DNA of 56,048 bases from RGIG9114 sp045592865 (GCA_045592865.1 JAZNVP010000015.1:1-56048), one strand, 5' to 3'; shown: positions 33,935 to 43,900, counted from the stretch's first letter. Program-made: numbers and translations. The notes: generated by a model not told the origin, from the letters alone.

Positions 33935-35761
33935 TTATTCTTCCATCAAGGCCTTGAACTCTGCCTCATCAAGTTTCTCTTTTTCAAGAAGCGTTGAGGT
34001 TATGAGTTCTAATTTATCCTTGTGAGTCGTGAGAATTTCGATAGCTTTATTGTAGCCATCTTCAACAATTCTCTTTATTTCTTTATCAATAAGCGCCACA
34101 GTTTCAGGAGAGAATGCATTCGAGTGACCGAGTTCTCTTCCGAGGAACACCTGCTGGTTTTCCTGAGCATAAAGCACAGGACCCAAAACTTCACTGAAGC
34201 CGTAACGGGTAACCATCTCTCTCGCAGTCTGGGTCGCAACCTCAATATCGTGAGAAGCCCCCGTGGTAATATCGTCAAGCACCAGTTTCTCTGCCGCTCT
34301 TCCGCCGAGAAGAACAACGATTCTCTCTTCGAGCTGTTTCTTTCTGACGTGGGTGTTATCGTCTTTGGGAAGACTTATCGTGTATCCCGCCGCCATACCT
34401 CTCGGTATAACCGAAATCTGACGAACGTCCTCCTGGGTGGGAAGATAATAGGTGCAGATAGCGTGACCTGCTTCGTGGTAAGCAGTCACCTTCTTTTCTT
34501 CCTCTATTACCTTTCTCGATTTTTTCTCAGGACCTGCAATAACCTTGATGGTCGCCTCTTCAATATCTTCCATAGTTATCGCCTTGCGGTCACGTCTTGC
34601 CGCAAGTAAAGCCGCCTCATTTGCAACGTTTTCAAGGTCTGCGCCCGTGAATCCGGGAGTAGACTGAGCAATGACCTTAAGGTCAACGTCAACCGACAAA
34701 GGCTTGTTCTTTGTGTGAACCTTCAGGATATCCTCTCTGCCCTTAAGATCAGGCGGATAAACCGCGATCTGACGGTCAAATCTGCCGGGTCTGAGAAGTG
34801 CAGGATCAAGAATGTCCTTTCGGTTGGTTGCCGCAATTATAATAACGCCCTGATTGGTTGCAAAACCGTCCATCTCAACGAGGAGCTGGTTTAGAGTCTG
34901 CTCCCTCTCATCGTGTCCGCCGCCGAGACCTGCGCCTCTGTGACGTCCGACTGCGTCAATCTCGTCTATAAATATAATGCTGGGCGCCGCTTTTTTTGCC
35001 TTATCGAAAAGGTCGCGGACCCTCGAAGCACCAACACCGACAAACATCTCAACGAAATCAGAACCCGAAATGGAAAAGAAAGGAACACCCGCTTCACCCG
35101 CAACCGCTTTTGCAATAAGGGTCTTACCCGTTCCGGGAGGTCCCATAAGAAGAACTCCTTTCGGGATCCTTGCTCCGAGATCGTTAAACTTCTGAGGATT
35201 TTTAAGGAACTCAACAATTTCCTGAAGTTCTCCCTTTTCCTCTTCTGCACCCGCAACGTCTGCAAAGGTGGTAGTGCATCTCTCGGGAGGAAGTTCCTTA
35301 ACGTGCGACTTGCCGAACGACGAAATCTTTCCGCCGTCACCCGCGTGGCGCATCATAAATATCCAGAAAACAACCATGATAACAAGAAGCAGTATAGTAG
35401 GACCGTAGGTCATTAGGATCGAACTGCCCGCAGATGCCGAATAATCATAGATTATCTTGTTATCAGGATGCTCTGCATTATATTCTCTGACAATGTCTCT
35501 CACGTCATCAATGAAAAGAGAAACGTAAGGAACCTTGTAACTCTCTGTTTTATCTTCTCCGCGAAGCTTGAATTTCAAGGTGCCTTTGTTTATATCGAGC
35601 TTATACTCGCTCACCTTGCCCTCTTCAAAAAGCTCTATTACCTCACTGTATTTATATCCTGTTTTGCTCATGATGTTACTGTAGAGCGAAAAGCCCATAA
35701 CCATAAGCGCAATAAAAACAGCGACGTAAAGAAGAATACCTTTTATCTTGTTTTTCTGCAT
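33935..35761 (-). CDS. ftsH: ATP-dependent zinc metalloprotease FtsH
   Basis: Membrane-bound AAA protease of 608 residues that degrades misassembled membrane and regulatory proteins. N-terminal membrane segment (about 8-28), a second segment (about 113-137), AAA domain with Walker A GPPGTGKT and Walker B IIFIDEIDAVG, the arginine-finger region RPGRFDRQ, and the zinc motif HEAGH are all present. It is the last gene of the rnj-rplI-dnaB-tilS-hpt-ftsH run, with 45 bases between hpt and ftsH holding a short GCCGC/GCGGC hairpin. The order tilS-hpt-ftsH is conserved in Firmicutes. Confidence 0.97.
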   Translation of the reverse strand: MQKNKIKGILLYVAVFIALMVMGFSLYSNIMSKTGYKYSEVIELFEEGKVSEYKLDINKGTLKFKLRGEDKTESYKVPYVSLFIDDVRDIVREYNAEHPDNKIIYDYSASAGSSILMTYGPTILLLVIMVVFWIFMMRHAGDGGKISSFGKSHVKELPPERCTTTFADVAGAEEEKGELQEIVEFLKNPQKFNDLGARIPKGVLLMGPPGTGKTLIAKAVAGEAGVPFFSISGSDFVEMFVGVGASRVRDLFDKAKKAAPSIIFIDEIDAVGRHRGAGLGGGHDEREQTLNQLLVEMDGFATNQGVIIIAATNRKDILDPALLRPGRFDRQIAVYPPDLKGREDILKVHTKNKPLSVDVDLKVIAQSTPGFTGADLENVANEAALLAARRDRKAITMEDIEEATIKVIAGPEKKSRKVIEEEKKVTAYHEAGHAICTYYLPTQEDVRQISVIPRGMAAGYTISLPKDDNTHVRKKQLEERIVVLLGGRAAEKLVLDDITTGASHDIEVATQTAREMVTRYGFSEVLGPVLYAQENQQVFLGRELGHSNAFSPETVALIDKEIKRIVEDGYNKAIEILTTHKDKLELITSTLLEKEKLDEAEFKALMEE

Positions 35762-35806
35762 TAAAGTCTCCGTTCTGCCGCACCTGCGGCTAAAAATAAG
35801 TTTTAA

Positions 35807-36346
35807 CTATTCGGAATAAACCTCAGGCTTTAAAACACCAACGAAAGGAATGTTTCTGTATTCCTCGTTGAAGTCAAGTCCGTATCCGACAACGAACTCA
35901 TTCGGAACACTGAATCCCGAATAATCGGCAGAGATATCCGCCTCTCTTCTTTCAGGTTTATCAAGAAGGGTGCATATTTTAAAGCTCTTGGGATTTCTTG
36001 AAGACAAAAGCTCTCTCAGATGATGAAGGGTTTTTCCGCTATCGAGAATATCTTCAACAATAAGAATATCCTTTCCCTCAAGGTTTATGTCAAGATCCTT
36101 AACTATTTTAACCACACCGCTTGATTTTACACCGTTTCCGTAACTCGAAACACTCATAAAATCAATTTCGCAAGGAATGGTGATCTCTCTTAAAAGATCC
36201 GCCATAAAAATAACCGAGCCCTTTAATATTCCAACGACAAGAAGGTTCTTTCCCTCATAATCTTTGGAAATCTGCGCACCAAGTTCAGAAACCTTAGCCT
36301 TTAAGGTCTCCTCATCAATCAAAACCTTTTCGATATCTGAAAGCAT
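35807..36346 (-). CDS. hpt: Hypoxanthine phosphoribosyltransferase
   Basis: Protein of 179 residues that salvages hypoxanthine and guanine with PRPP to IMP and GMP. The PRPP-binding motif IVEDILDSGKTL, GILKGSVIFMADLLR and the C-terminal VGYGLDFNEEYRN are classic. It lies between tilS (15 bases upstream) and ftsH. In B. subtilis HprT also affects ftsH expression with TilS; that link is not shown here. Confidence 0.96.
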   Translation of the reverse strand: MLSDIEKVLIDEETLKAKVSELGAQISKDYEGKNLLVVGILKGSVIFMADLLREITIPCEIDFMSVSSYGNGVKSSGVVKIVKDLDINLEGKDILIVEDILDSGKTLHHLRELLSSRNPKSFKICTLLDKPERREADISADYSGFSVPNEFVVGYGLDFNEEYRNIPFVGVLKPEVYSE

Positions 36347-36361
36347 TTTCCTTTTCCCCTT

Positions 36362-37705
36362 TTATTTTATCTCTGTCTCAATTATCAAAACTTCCCCGGT
36401 GTTTTCATCGGGCGAGACCCTTTCGTCTGCCCCGAACGAAAACACGCCAATGATCCCTTTTTCATCTGCAAAAACAGGAAGCGATCCCCTTTTTTCTTTA
36501 GGAATCTTTTCCTCAATGAAGAGCTTTTTAAGACTTTTTCCAACCCCTCTTCCGACGGCCTTGAAATAATCTCCCTCTTCTCTCGAGCGAACGAATATAT
36601 CGCCCACCGCTTTTGCGCGGTCGATAACTATCCTCTTTTTATCAAAACCACAACCCTTATTATAACCTTTTTTTGCCTTTAAGTCAACCGAAGAGATCGT
36701 GATTTTCATACCCGAAAGGTCATTTTCACCGAATGTTAAGAGAGTTTTCATTATTTTTTCACCCGATGCGGTCTCGAAAGCAGAAATTCCTTCCCCTCTC
36801 AGTTCAAAAAACAGATTTCCCGAAAGATTAACCTTTCTCTTATCCTCAGAAAGTGAGCAAATTTCCTCTACGTTTAATCTGCTTTTCTCACACCCGTTTT
36901 CTTCCAGAAATCTCATAACAACTCTGTTTTTAAGAGCCGCGGGTAACTCCAGCGCTTCTCTATCCAAAACACCCTTTTGGCAAAGTTTTTTATAAACCTT
37001 TTCTGCCTCTTCATCCAAAAAAAGATCATCTTCTGCAGCACTCATTGAAAGAGAGTAAATATGTTCGAGCGCCTTAGCGTTTATCTCCTTAAGTTTTGGC
37101 ACTACCCCATGCCTTATCTTGTTTCTTGTGTAATCATCCGAAAGATTGGTGGAATCGGTAACAAATCCTTCTCCCTTTTCAGAAAGATATCTTTCGATAT
37201 CCTCTCTTTTAGAAGAAAGAAGCGGCCTGATAATATTATCCCTCTTAGGCTTTAGAGAGCAAATCCCCGAAAGAGCGCTTCCCCTCACCATATTAAAAAC
37301 AACCGTTTCCGCAAGATCGTCCATATTATGCGCAACCGCAATCAGAGCCCCCGTCTGAGAAGCGATCTCTGAAAAAATTCTGTATCTCTCTTCCCTTCCC
37401 GCGAGTTCTTCCGATATTCCCTTTTCTCTTGCAATATCGGCTACTGAAATACGGCGAACCGAAAGCTTGACCGAAAGCCTTTCGCATAATTCCACGCAGA
37501 ATTTTTCGTCCCTATATGCCTCTTCACCGCGCAATCCGTGGTTGATATGACAGGCAGAAACCTCAATCGGAACCGTTTCGGAATACTCTTTTAAAAACAA
37601 GAGCAGGGCGACAGAATCTGCTCCGCCGGAAAGTCCGACAAGCACCCTATCACCCTTTTTCAAAATATTATATTCACTAACAAGCCTTAAAGCCTTAGTT
37701 TTCAT
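36362..37705 (-). CDS. tilS: tRNA(Ile)-lysidine synthetase
   Basis: Protein of 447 residues that modifies C34 of the tRNA-Ile CAU anticodon to lysidine, letting it read AUA. The PP-loop SGGADS at 26-31, the adjacent NHGLRGEEAYRDE block and the C-terminal TilS-type tail are present. Overlaps the end of dnaB by 11 bases, so it is translationally coupled. Essential in nearly all bacteria. Confidence 0.96.
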   Translation of the reverse strand: MKTKALRLVSEYNILKKGDRVLVGLSGGADSVALLLFLKEYSETVPIEVSACHINHGLRGEEAYRDEKFCVELCERLSVKLSVRRISVADIAREKGISEELAGREERYRIFSEIASQTGALIAVAHNMDDLAETVVFNMVRGSALSGICSLKPKRDNIIRPLLSSKREDIERYLSEKGEGFVTDSTNLSDDYTRNKIRHGVVPKLKEINAKALEHIYSLSMSAAEDDLFLDEEAEKVYKKLCQKGVLDREALELPAALKNRVVMRFLEENGCEKSRLNVEEICSLSEDKRKVNLSGNLFFELRGEGISAFETASGEKIMKTLLTFGENDLSGMKITISSVDLKAKKGYNKGCGFDKKRIVIDRAKAVGDIFVRSREEGDYFKAVGRGVGKSLKKLFIEEKIPKEKRGSLPVFADEKGIIGVFSFGADERVSPDENTGEVLIIETEIK

Positions 37706-39056
37706 TTCTGTAAATCTCCAGATTGGTAAACCTTGTAAACCTGCTATCCCAGCCCATCTCTACCGTTCCGACCTCACCGTGACGGTTCTTAAGAACGATA
37801 CACTCTGCAACGTTTACCTTTTCTGATTCCTTGTTATAATAAGCGTCTCTGTATAGCGCGAGAACTATGTCGGCATCCTGCTCAATCGAACCCGATTCAC
37901 GAAGGTCGGCAAGCATAGGACGGTGATCGGTTCTTCCCTCAGGTCCACGCGAAAGCTGAGAAAGGGTTATAACCGGAACGTCGAGTTCTTTAGCCATGAT
38001 CTTAAGCGACCTTGTTATCTCGGAAACCTCTTGAACCCTGTTTCCGTCACTTCTTCTGCCCGAAGTCATAAGCTGAAGATAGTCGATAACAACAAGTCCC
38101 AAATCGGGAAGTCTTCTGAGTTTTGCCTTCATTTCGTTAACGGTAAGACCCGAAGTATCGTCAACGTAGATAGGAAGACGCGAAATATCCGCAGAAGCGG
38201 CGCAGATCCTCTTCCACTCCTCTTCATCAAGTTCACCCGTTCTCATCTTGGTGCTCTCAACGCTCGATTCGGAAGCGAGAATTCTGTTAACAAGCTGCTC
38301 GTTAGACATCTCGAGAGAAAACATCGCAACCTTTTTCCCGCTTCTTTTTGCAGCGTTAACCGCAATATTAAGCGCAAAACTCGTCTTACCCATCGCAGGA
38401 CGTGCCGCAATGAGAATTAAGTCTGATTTATTAAGTCCCGTCAGAGTCTTATCAAGAAGCGAATAACCCGTGGGAATTCCGCGGTATTTGTCCTTATCGG
38501 CACCGCTTAACTTCTGAAGCGTATCGAACGCCTCAACCATAACCTCGTCTATCTTAACAAGACCGTTATTCTGTTTTCCCTGCCTTATCTCGTAGATCTT
38601 TCTCTCCGCCATCTCCAAAAGAAGATCGGCATCGGCGTGTCCGCCCTTGGCTTCCTCAATTATCTCGCCCGATATATTAACAAGCATTCTGAGATAATGC
38701 TTCTCGCGAACGATCTTCGCATAAGCCTCAACGTTCACAACCGCAGGAACAAGTTCAACGAGCTGACTGAGATACATCTTCGCGTCCTCAGTCGTCTCAA
38801 AAACCTTTTCCTTACAAGCCTCTTCCAGAACGGTAACAAAGTCTATAGGCTTGTATCCCGCGAACATCAAGGTCATGATCGAGAAAAGCTTTTTATGAAC
38901 TTCCTTATAGAAACATTCGGGGGAACTTATGTATTGAAGCACAGTATCAATGCATTTTGAGTCAACGAGAATAGAGCCGAGCAGCGACTGTTCAGCCTCA
39001 AGATTATAAGGAAGATATTCCTTTAAATTTCCGTCGAACAATATTTCGTCAGCCAT
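37695..39056 (-). CDS. dnaB: Replicative DNA helicase
   Basis: Protein of 453 residues (called dnaC in Bacillus). N-terminal primase-interacting domain (LPYNLEAEQSLLGSIL) and RecA-like motor with Walker A ARPAMGKTSFALN, FSLEMSNEQL and VIDYLQLM. The ATG at 39056 is chosen because AAGGGTGAA precedes it and the protein start (MADEILFD) fits the family. A longer frame to 39113 would run through the rplI stop without a ribosome site. It directly follows rplI, as in most Firmicutes. Confidence 0.96.
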   Translation of the reverse strand: MADEILFDGNLKEYLPYNLEAEQSLLGSILVDSKCIDTVLQYISSPECFYKEVHKKLFSIMTLMFAGYKPIDFVTVLEEACKEKVFETTEDAKMYLSQLVELVPAVVNVEAYAKIVREKHYLRMLVNISGEIIEEAKGGHADADLLLEMAERKIYEIRQGKQNNGLVKIDEVMVEAFDTLQKLSGADKDKYRGIPTGYSLLDKTLTGLNKSDLILIAARPAMGKTSFALNIAVNAAKRSGKKVAMFSLEMSNEQLVNRILASESSVESTKMRTGELDEEEWKRICAASADISRLPIYVDDTSGLTVNEMKAKLRRLPDLGLVVIDYLQLMTSGRRSDGNRVQEVSEITRSLKIMAKELDVPVITLSQLSRGPEGRTDHRPMLADLRESGSIEQDADIVLALYRDAYYNKESEKVNVAECIVLKNRHGEVGTVEMGWDSRFTRFTNLEIYRNEN

Positions 39057-39075
39057 TTCACCCTTACCCCTTTTT

Positions 39076-39525
39076 TTACTGCATTTCCACCGAGACGGTA
39101 ACCGAAGCGGCAATACCCGTCATAAACTTGACCTCGGCGGTGTATCTTCCGAAATTCTTTATATCTCCCGAAAGACTGATCTTTTTCTTATCAACCTCAA
39201 TGCCGAATTCCTTCTTTATCGCATCGGCAATATCCTTTGAGGTTACAGAGCCGAAAAGCCTTGCTCCGTCGGCTCCTGCTTTTGCACGTATAACAACCGT
39301 CTTGCCCGAAATAGCAGCCTTGTTTTTCTCTGCCTCAGCAACCGCAACGTCGTGCTTGTGCTGTTCCGAACTGTGCTTCTGTTTAAGCTCATTAAGTGCG
39401 CTGGGTGTTGCTTCCACAGCGAGATTTTTCTTCAAAAGGCAGTTTTTTGCGTATCCGTCGGAAACGTTAACGATGTCTCCCTTTTTTCCGCTGCCTTTAA
39501 CGTCTGCAGTTAAAATAACCTTCAT
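39076..39525 (-). CDS. rplI: 50S ribosomal protein L9
   Basis: Protein of 149 residues with the N-terminal signature MKVILTADVKGSGKKGDIV and the C-terminal domain starting at the long connecting helix. AAGGAGG lies at standard spacing before the ATG at 39525. It lies 16 bases after rnj and 19 before dnaB, in the same transcript. A longer frame reaching 39558 would start inside the rnj coding end and is rejected. Confidence 0.97.
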   Translation of the reverse strand: MKVILTADVKGSGKKGDIVNVSDGYAKNCLLKKNLAVEATPSALNELKQKHSSEQHKHDVAVAEAEKNKAAISGKTVVIRAKAGADGARLFGSVTSKDIADAIKKEFGIEVDKKKISLSGDIKNFGRYTAEVKFMTGIAASVTVSVEMQ

Positions 39526-39541
39526 TTTTTCAGCCTCCTTC

Positions 39542-41389
39542 TTAAACCTCAAGAACAATGGGAAGAATCATGGGTCTTCTCTTTGTTTTCATATAAACGT
39601 AGTTTCCTGCCGCATCCTTGACCTTGGTCTTTATAACGCTCCAGTCTTTAACGTTTCTGTCCTCTAAAGACCTTAGCATACTATCTATCGCGTTTTTCAT
39701 GCCTTCCATTAACTCTTCAGACTCTCTGACGTAAACAAATCCTCTCGAAATAATCTCAGGTCCCGAAACCACAGCCTTGCTTCCGGGCATCATACCCATA
39801 ACGATTATGATTATTCCGTCCTCAGCAAGATGCTTCCTGTCTCGAAGAACGATGCTTCCAACGTCGCCAACCCCAAGTCCGTCAACCATCACCTGACCCG
39901 ACGGCACCGTCTCACCGACAGATACCTTGTCGCTTTTCAGTTCAATCGTCTTGCCTATATCCCCGAGAATAATGTTTTCCTTCTTCATTCCGAGTGAAAG
40001 GGCAAGTTTTTCCTGCTTTTTAAGGTGCTTGTATTCACCGTGAACGGGAATAAAAAACTTAGGTCTTGTAAGCCCCAGAATAAGCTTTAACTCTTCTTGA
40101 CAGGCGTGGCCCGAAACGTGAACGTCATACATTCTCTCGTATATAACCTCGGCACCGAGCCTCATAAGATCGTTAACGACCCTGCTTACGAACTTTTCAT
40201 TTCCGGGAATGGGGGTCGCCGAAATTATGATAAAATCTTCGGGTCCAACGCTAACCTGACGGTGTTCACCCGAAGCCATTCTCGAAAGAGCGCTCATCGG
40301 TTCACCCTGGCTTCCCGTTGTTATAACAACAAGCTCCTGAGGAGTGAATTTTTTTATGCTCTCGATAGGAGTAAGCACTCCATCGGGAACCGAAAGATAC
40401 CCGAGTTCAATTGCCTTTTCGGCAACGTTACTCATGCTTCTTCCCGAAATAGCAACCTTTCTCTTGTGTTTCACCGCAAGATCAACGATCTGCTGAATTC
40501 TGTGAATATTAGAACTGAAGGTCGCAATAATTATTCTCTTGTTTCCCGCAGCCGCAAAAAGCTTCTCGAAGGACTCACCAACAGTTCTCTCACTCATAGT
40601 GCTTCCGGGGCGCTCTGCGTTAGTGGAATCCGCCATCAAGGCAAGAACCCCTGATGAGCCGAGTTCTCCGAAACGCGCAAGGTCGATAACCTCGCCGCCG
40701 ATCGGGTTACTGTCTATCTTAAAATCTCCCGTGTGAACTATCGTTCCCTGCGGAGTCTTTATAGCAAAACCGACCGCATCGGGAATAGAGTGGTTGACTC
40801 TTATAAATTCAACCTCGAATATTCCCGAGCGTATTTTATCGCGCGGAGAAACGTTAACAAGCTTCGCCGTCGAAAGATTTCCCTTCTCGCGAAGTTTTCC
40901 CTCTATAAGACCTATCGTGAGCCTGGTTGCATAAACGGGACAGTTTATAACGTCGCATAAATAAGGAAGTGCTCCGATATGGTCCTCATGTCCGTGGGTT
41001 ATAAATACGGCTTTAACCTTGTCCTTTATTTTCTCGATATATGAAAAATCGGGGATAACAAGGTCAACTCCGAGCATGTCCTCATCGGGAAAAGCAAGTC
41101 CGCAGTCAACGATTATCGCGTCGTTTCCGTATTCAAATACGGTCATATTCTTGCCGATCTCGTTAAGTCCGCCAAGCGAAACTATCTTAACAGGCTCCAA
41201 AACCTTTTCCTTTTTAACCGTTTTTTTGTTATTATACGCAGGTTTGCGAACCGACGGTTTGCGGTTCTTCTGCGCGGAATAACCCTTGTTTGCAGGTTTT
41301 TCCTTTTTTGCTGACTCTCCACCTTTTTTTGTTTTCTGACGATTATAAGACGGGGTCGGTTTTTTCAAATCTTCTGTTTTTTTGTTCAC
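39542..41389 (-). CDS. rnj: Ribonuclease J
   Basis: Metallo-beta-lactamase-fold RNase of 615 residues that processes and decays mRNA and rRNA with 5' exo- and endonuclease activity. The zinc motif HGHEDH (in FITHGHEDHIGALP), the beta-CASP motifs and the C-terminal RNA-binding region are intact. It has a basic, disordered N-terminal extension of about 65 residues rich in Lys and Asn before the core (EPVKIVSLGGLNEIG), longer than in Bacillus RNase J1. GTG start with AAGGAG upstream. It is first in the run with rplI-dnaB-tilS-hpt-ftsH. The 204-base upstream gap holds several short hairpins (for example TTCGGC/GCCGAA) but no clear promoter was fixed. Confidence 0.95.
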   Translation of the reverse strand: MNKKTEDLKKPTPSYNRQKTKKGGESAKKEKPANKGYSAQKNRKPSVRKPAYNNKKTVKKEKVLEPVKIVSLGGLNEIGKNMTVFEYGNDAIIVDCGLAFPDEDMLGVDLVIPDFSYIEKIKDKVKAVFITHGHEDHIGALPYLCDVINCPVYATRLTIGLIEGKLREKGNLSTAKLVNVSPRDKIRSGIFEVEFIRVNHSIPDAVGFAIKTPQGTIVHTGDFKIDSNPIGGEVIDLARFGELGSSGVLALMADSTNAERPGSTMSERTVGESFEKLFAAAGNKRIIIATFSSNIHRIQQIVDLAVKHKRKVAISGRSMSNVAEKAIELGYLSVPDGVLTPIESIKKFTPQELVVITTGSQGEPMSALSRMASGEHRQVSVGPEDFIIISATPIPGNEKFVSRVVNDLMRLGAEVIYERMYDVHVSGHACQEELKLILGLTRPKFFIPVHGEYKHLKKQEKLALSLGMKKENIILGDIGKTIELKSDKVSVGETVPSGQVMVDGLGVGDVGSIVLRDRKHLAEDGIIIIVMGMMPGSKAVVSGPEIISRGFVYVRESEELMEGMKNAIDSMLRSLEDRNVKDWSVIKTKVKDAAGNYVYMKTKRRPMILPIVLEV

Positions 41390-41593
41390 TAATAATTCTC
41401 CTTCAAAACTACCTTCCGTTCCCTCATTAACTATATGTAAGACAAGACTTCACCCAAAGATGAAGCCTTCATTAAAAGCAGTGGTCACGAACAATTCGGG
41501 ACTCTCTCCCTATTCGGCGAAAGCCGAAAACACCGCAGATAAGCTCTGCAAAAAATTGCAGAAAGAACGAACACTTTTGTTAAATAAATATTA

Positions 41594-43900
41594 CTATTTT
41601 TTCGGCCCTATGTCAAGTTTTGTTTTTCCCGTTACTATATTTTCCATTCTCTCCGAAAGTTCCCTCGAAAATTCGGTGGAAACCGCCTCGCAAAACATTT
41701 TCGCCGCCTTCCCTGAGCGAAGCAGGCTCAGATAAACCGAGCCGAGTTCATCCTCGTAGTAGACTCCCTCTTCCAAGGGCTCTCCCGAACGGGCAGAAAT
41801 CTCGGAAATAATATCCCTTCCCGAAGGGCCCAGTTCAACAACACTCTCAGAAATTTCAAACGGCGGCAGGAGCTTCAGCGCCGAATCAATATCAAGCCGC
41901 GCCTCTTTTAAAAAAGCATAGACCGAAATAACAAGATTTATTCCGTCCCGCAAAAAGTCCTGCTTTTTGGCAAGGGCTAACGCCTCGGTTTCCGAAGCAC
42001 TTATCGGAACACTGCTGAACCTTAAGACCCTTCGCCCGTAAAACTGTGCAATTTTTTCTATAACCCGAGGTGCCGAAAAAGGAAGCGCTATGTCCTCTCC
42101 TTTGATAAAAACACCGATAGCCATAAGGCATAAAAGCTTGTGATACGAAACAAATCCCGACTTTTTTGAAAACCCGCTCACCCGAGTGCCGTCGGCATTA
42201 AGGCAAAACACCATCTCCCCCGGCAAAACACCGAGCCTTTTTAATATCCTGTCGGCAACTGCCTTAAGCCTTCCCGAAGAGCAAACGAACGAAAACCTAT
42301 CCTTTATTCCCTTTGGGCAAAGAGCCACCGCGCTATCAATGTATTCCTCATCCGAAACACCTGCCGTTTCTATTTTCCCCACCGCTTTTTCGGGGGTGAA
42401 ATAATGTTCTCCTCTGAAATAATTTCCCTCTATCTTCCGTTCGGCTTCGCGGGATAAAGATAGGTTACCCGACCCGAAAAACCTAACCGAGCAAACCTTA
42501 TCAGAACGAATGAAAACCGCAGTATCAAACCCTTCCTCTCTTGCATAAAACAGGAATTCCGATAACGGTAGAAACGGCAAAAACAAAGCGTCCTTCTGAG
42601 AAAAGGCTATCCCCGACAAAAAAGACAAGGAAAGGGTGTAAGCCGTCTTTGAATCGGCACAGCCAACAACCGTCTTTCCCTCAAGAGCGCCAACGCTTCG
42701 CCCGAGTCTTAAAAGCTTTTCGGGGGTTATCTCAATACCCGCCTCTCCCGAAATTCCGTCATCCGAGAAAATTTCGGGCGCCTCTGTATGAAACTGAACG
42801 TTTTCAAGCGCCACCGAACACCTCGCCACCTCTTTTAACGGCCACACCTTAACAAACGGAAGCACCACCGCATTCTCTCCTACAGTGGAGCCAAAGCCGA
42901 TAACCGCCTGTTCGTAAACCGAAGCCGACCTTTTTACGTGGGCGCCTCGGTCTATAACCGCGCCCGTAACACTCGCACAAGAACCTATAGCGGCACCCCG
43001 AAGCACCACTCCGCCCTTTATCCGCGCGCCTTTCTCTATTATCGCGCCCCTTTCAATAACACTCCCCCTGTCTATCACCGCCGACCTTTCCACCGTTACC
43101 CCTTCGTCAATAAAAACAGGTGGGGTCAGTTTCACGTTCTCGGGAACAGAGCTTTTAATTATATTTCCGTCACAGTCAAACGGGAGAGAACATTTAACCC
43201 TTTTAAAAAGAAGGTCCTCCTGGCAGGAAATATAAGACTTAACGCTCCCGATATCGCACCAATAACCTTTTTCTTCATAAACGAAAATCGGCATCTTTCT
43301 GTCTATAAGCATTGGAAAAATATCTTTTGCAAAATCCGAAGGCTTCCCCTCTTCAATAAGGTCGAGAATATCCCGCGAAATAATATAAATTCCCGTATTC
43401 GCAAGACCGCCCGTAACCTTCGAGAAATCGGGCTTTTCCAAAAAACTTGTCACCCGAAGGTCGCTGTCGAAATTAATAAGCCCGTATTCTCTGGGGTCGG
43501 AAACCTTTTTGGCAATAATCGTAACGGGAGACCTTCGCCTTTTGTGAAACTCTATCGCCCCTTTTAAATCAAAATCGCATAGCGCGTCACCGCTTATTAT
43601 GAGAATATCCTCATCTTCACCTTTAGCCGAAAACTTAACGCATCCCGCCGTCCCGAGCGGCATTTCTTCCTCAGAAAACCGAAGCCTTATACCGAAATCT
43701 CGGTCTTTGAGATGCTCCTTTAATTTATGCCCTTGGTAACCTAACGTGACGGTCGCACTGTCAATTCCGTTTTTTGTTAGAAGTTCAAGAATATACTCAA
43801 TAACAGGCTTTCCAAGTATCTGAAGCAACGGCTTAGGCTTGTCGCAAGTAAGAGGACGAAGTCTTTCTCCCTTTCCTCCCGCCAAAATAATCGTTTCCAT
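41594..43900 (-). CDS. Nucleotidyltransferase fused to degenerate phosphomutase domain
   Basis: Protein of 768 residues in three parts. Residues 1-230: sugar-phosphate nucleotidyltransferase with LAGGKGERLRPLT (6-18), ISGDALCDFD and FLEKPDF, as in mannose-1-phosphate guanylyltransferases. Residues 240-350: left-handed hexapeptide repeats. Residues 375-768: phosphomannomutase/phosphoglucomutase fold. The mutase catalytic residues are gone: TASHNP becomes RSDKVC (465-470), the Mg loop DxDxDR becomes NADGTR (568-573), the GGExSGH sugar loop is not recognisable, and the terminal RxSGT loop reads LRSGKAA. Activity therefore probably rests in the transferase, with the mutase part as a regulatory or binding domain. 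Divergent from rnhA. The product sugar nucleotide is unknown. Confidence 0.85.
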   Translation of the reverse strand: METIILAGGKGERLRPLTCDKPKPLLQILGKPVIEYILELLTKNGIDSATVTLGYQGHKLKEHLKDRDFGIRLRFSEEEMPLGTAGCVKFSAKGEDEDILIISGDALCDFDLKGAIEFHKRRRSPVTIIAKKVSDPREYGLINFDSDLRVTSFLEKPDFSKVTGGLANTGIYIISRDILDLIEEGKPSDFAKDIFPMLIDRKMPIFVYEEKGYWCDIGSVKSYISCQEDLLFKRVKCSLPFDCDGNIIKSSVPENVKLTPPVFIDEGVTVERSAVIDRGSVIERGAIIEKGARIKGGVVLRGAAIGSCASVTGAVIDRGAHVKRSASVYEQAVIGFGSTVGENAVVLPFVKVWPLKEVARCSVALENVQFHTEAPEIFSDDGISGEAGIEITPEKLLRLGRSVGALEGKTVVGCADSKTAYTLSLSFLSGIAFSQKDALFLPFLPLSEFLFYAREEGFDTAVFIRSDKVCSVRFFGSGNLSLSREAERKIEGNYFRGEHYFTPEKAVGKIETAGVSDEEYIDSAVALCPKGIKDRFSFVCSSGRLKAVADRILKRLGVLPGEMVFCLNADGTRVSGFSKKSGFVSYHKLLCLMAIGVFIKGEDIALPFSAPRVIEKIAQFYGRRVLRFSSVPISASETEALALAKKQDFLRDGINLVISVYAFLKEARLDIDSALKLLPPFEISESVVELGPSGRDIISEISARSGEPLEEGVYYEDELGSVYLSLLRSGKAAKMFCEAVSTEFSRELSERMENIVTGKTKLDIGPKK

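Noticed and set aside
37923..38420. Antisense open frames inside dnaB, ftsH, parE and the transferase-mutase gene (for example 34022-34609, 32985-33509 and 42938-43567)
   Set aside because: They lie opposite strongly conserved proteins, lack ribosome sites and show no recognisable domains. They are shadows of the real codon bias.
41390..41593. A riboswitch in the rnj leader
   Set aside because: Several short hairpins exist, but none matches a known class and no strong terminator follows. Only a plain leader is claimed.
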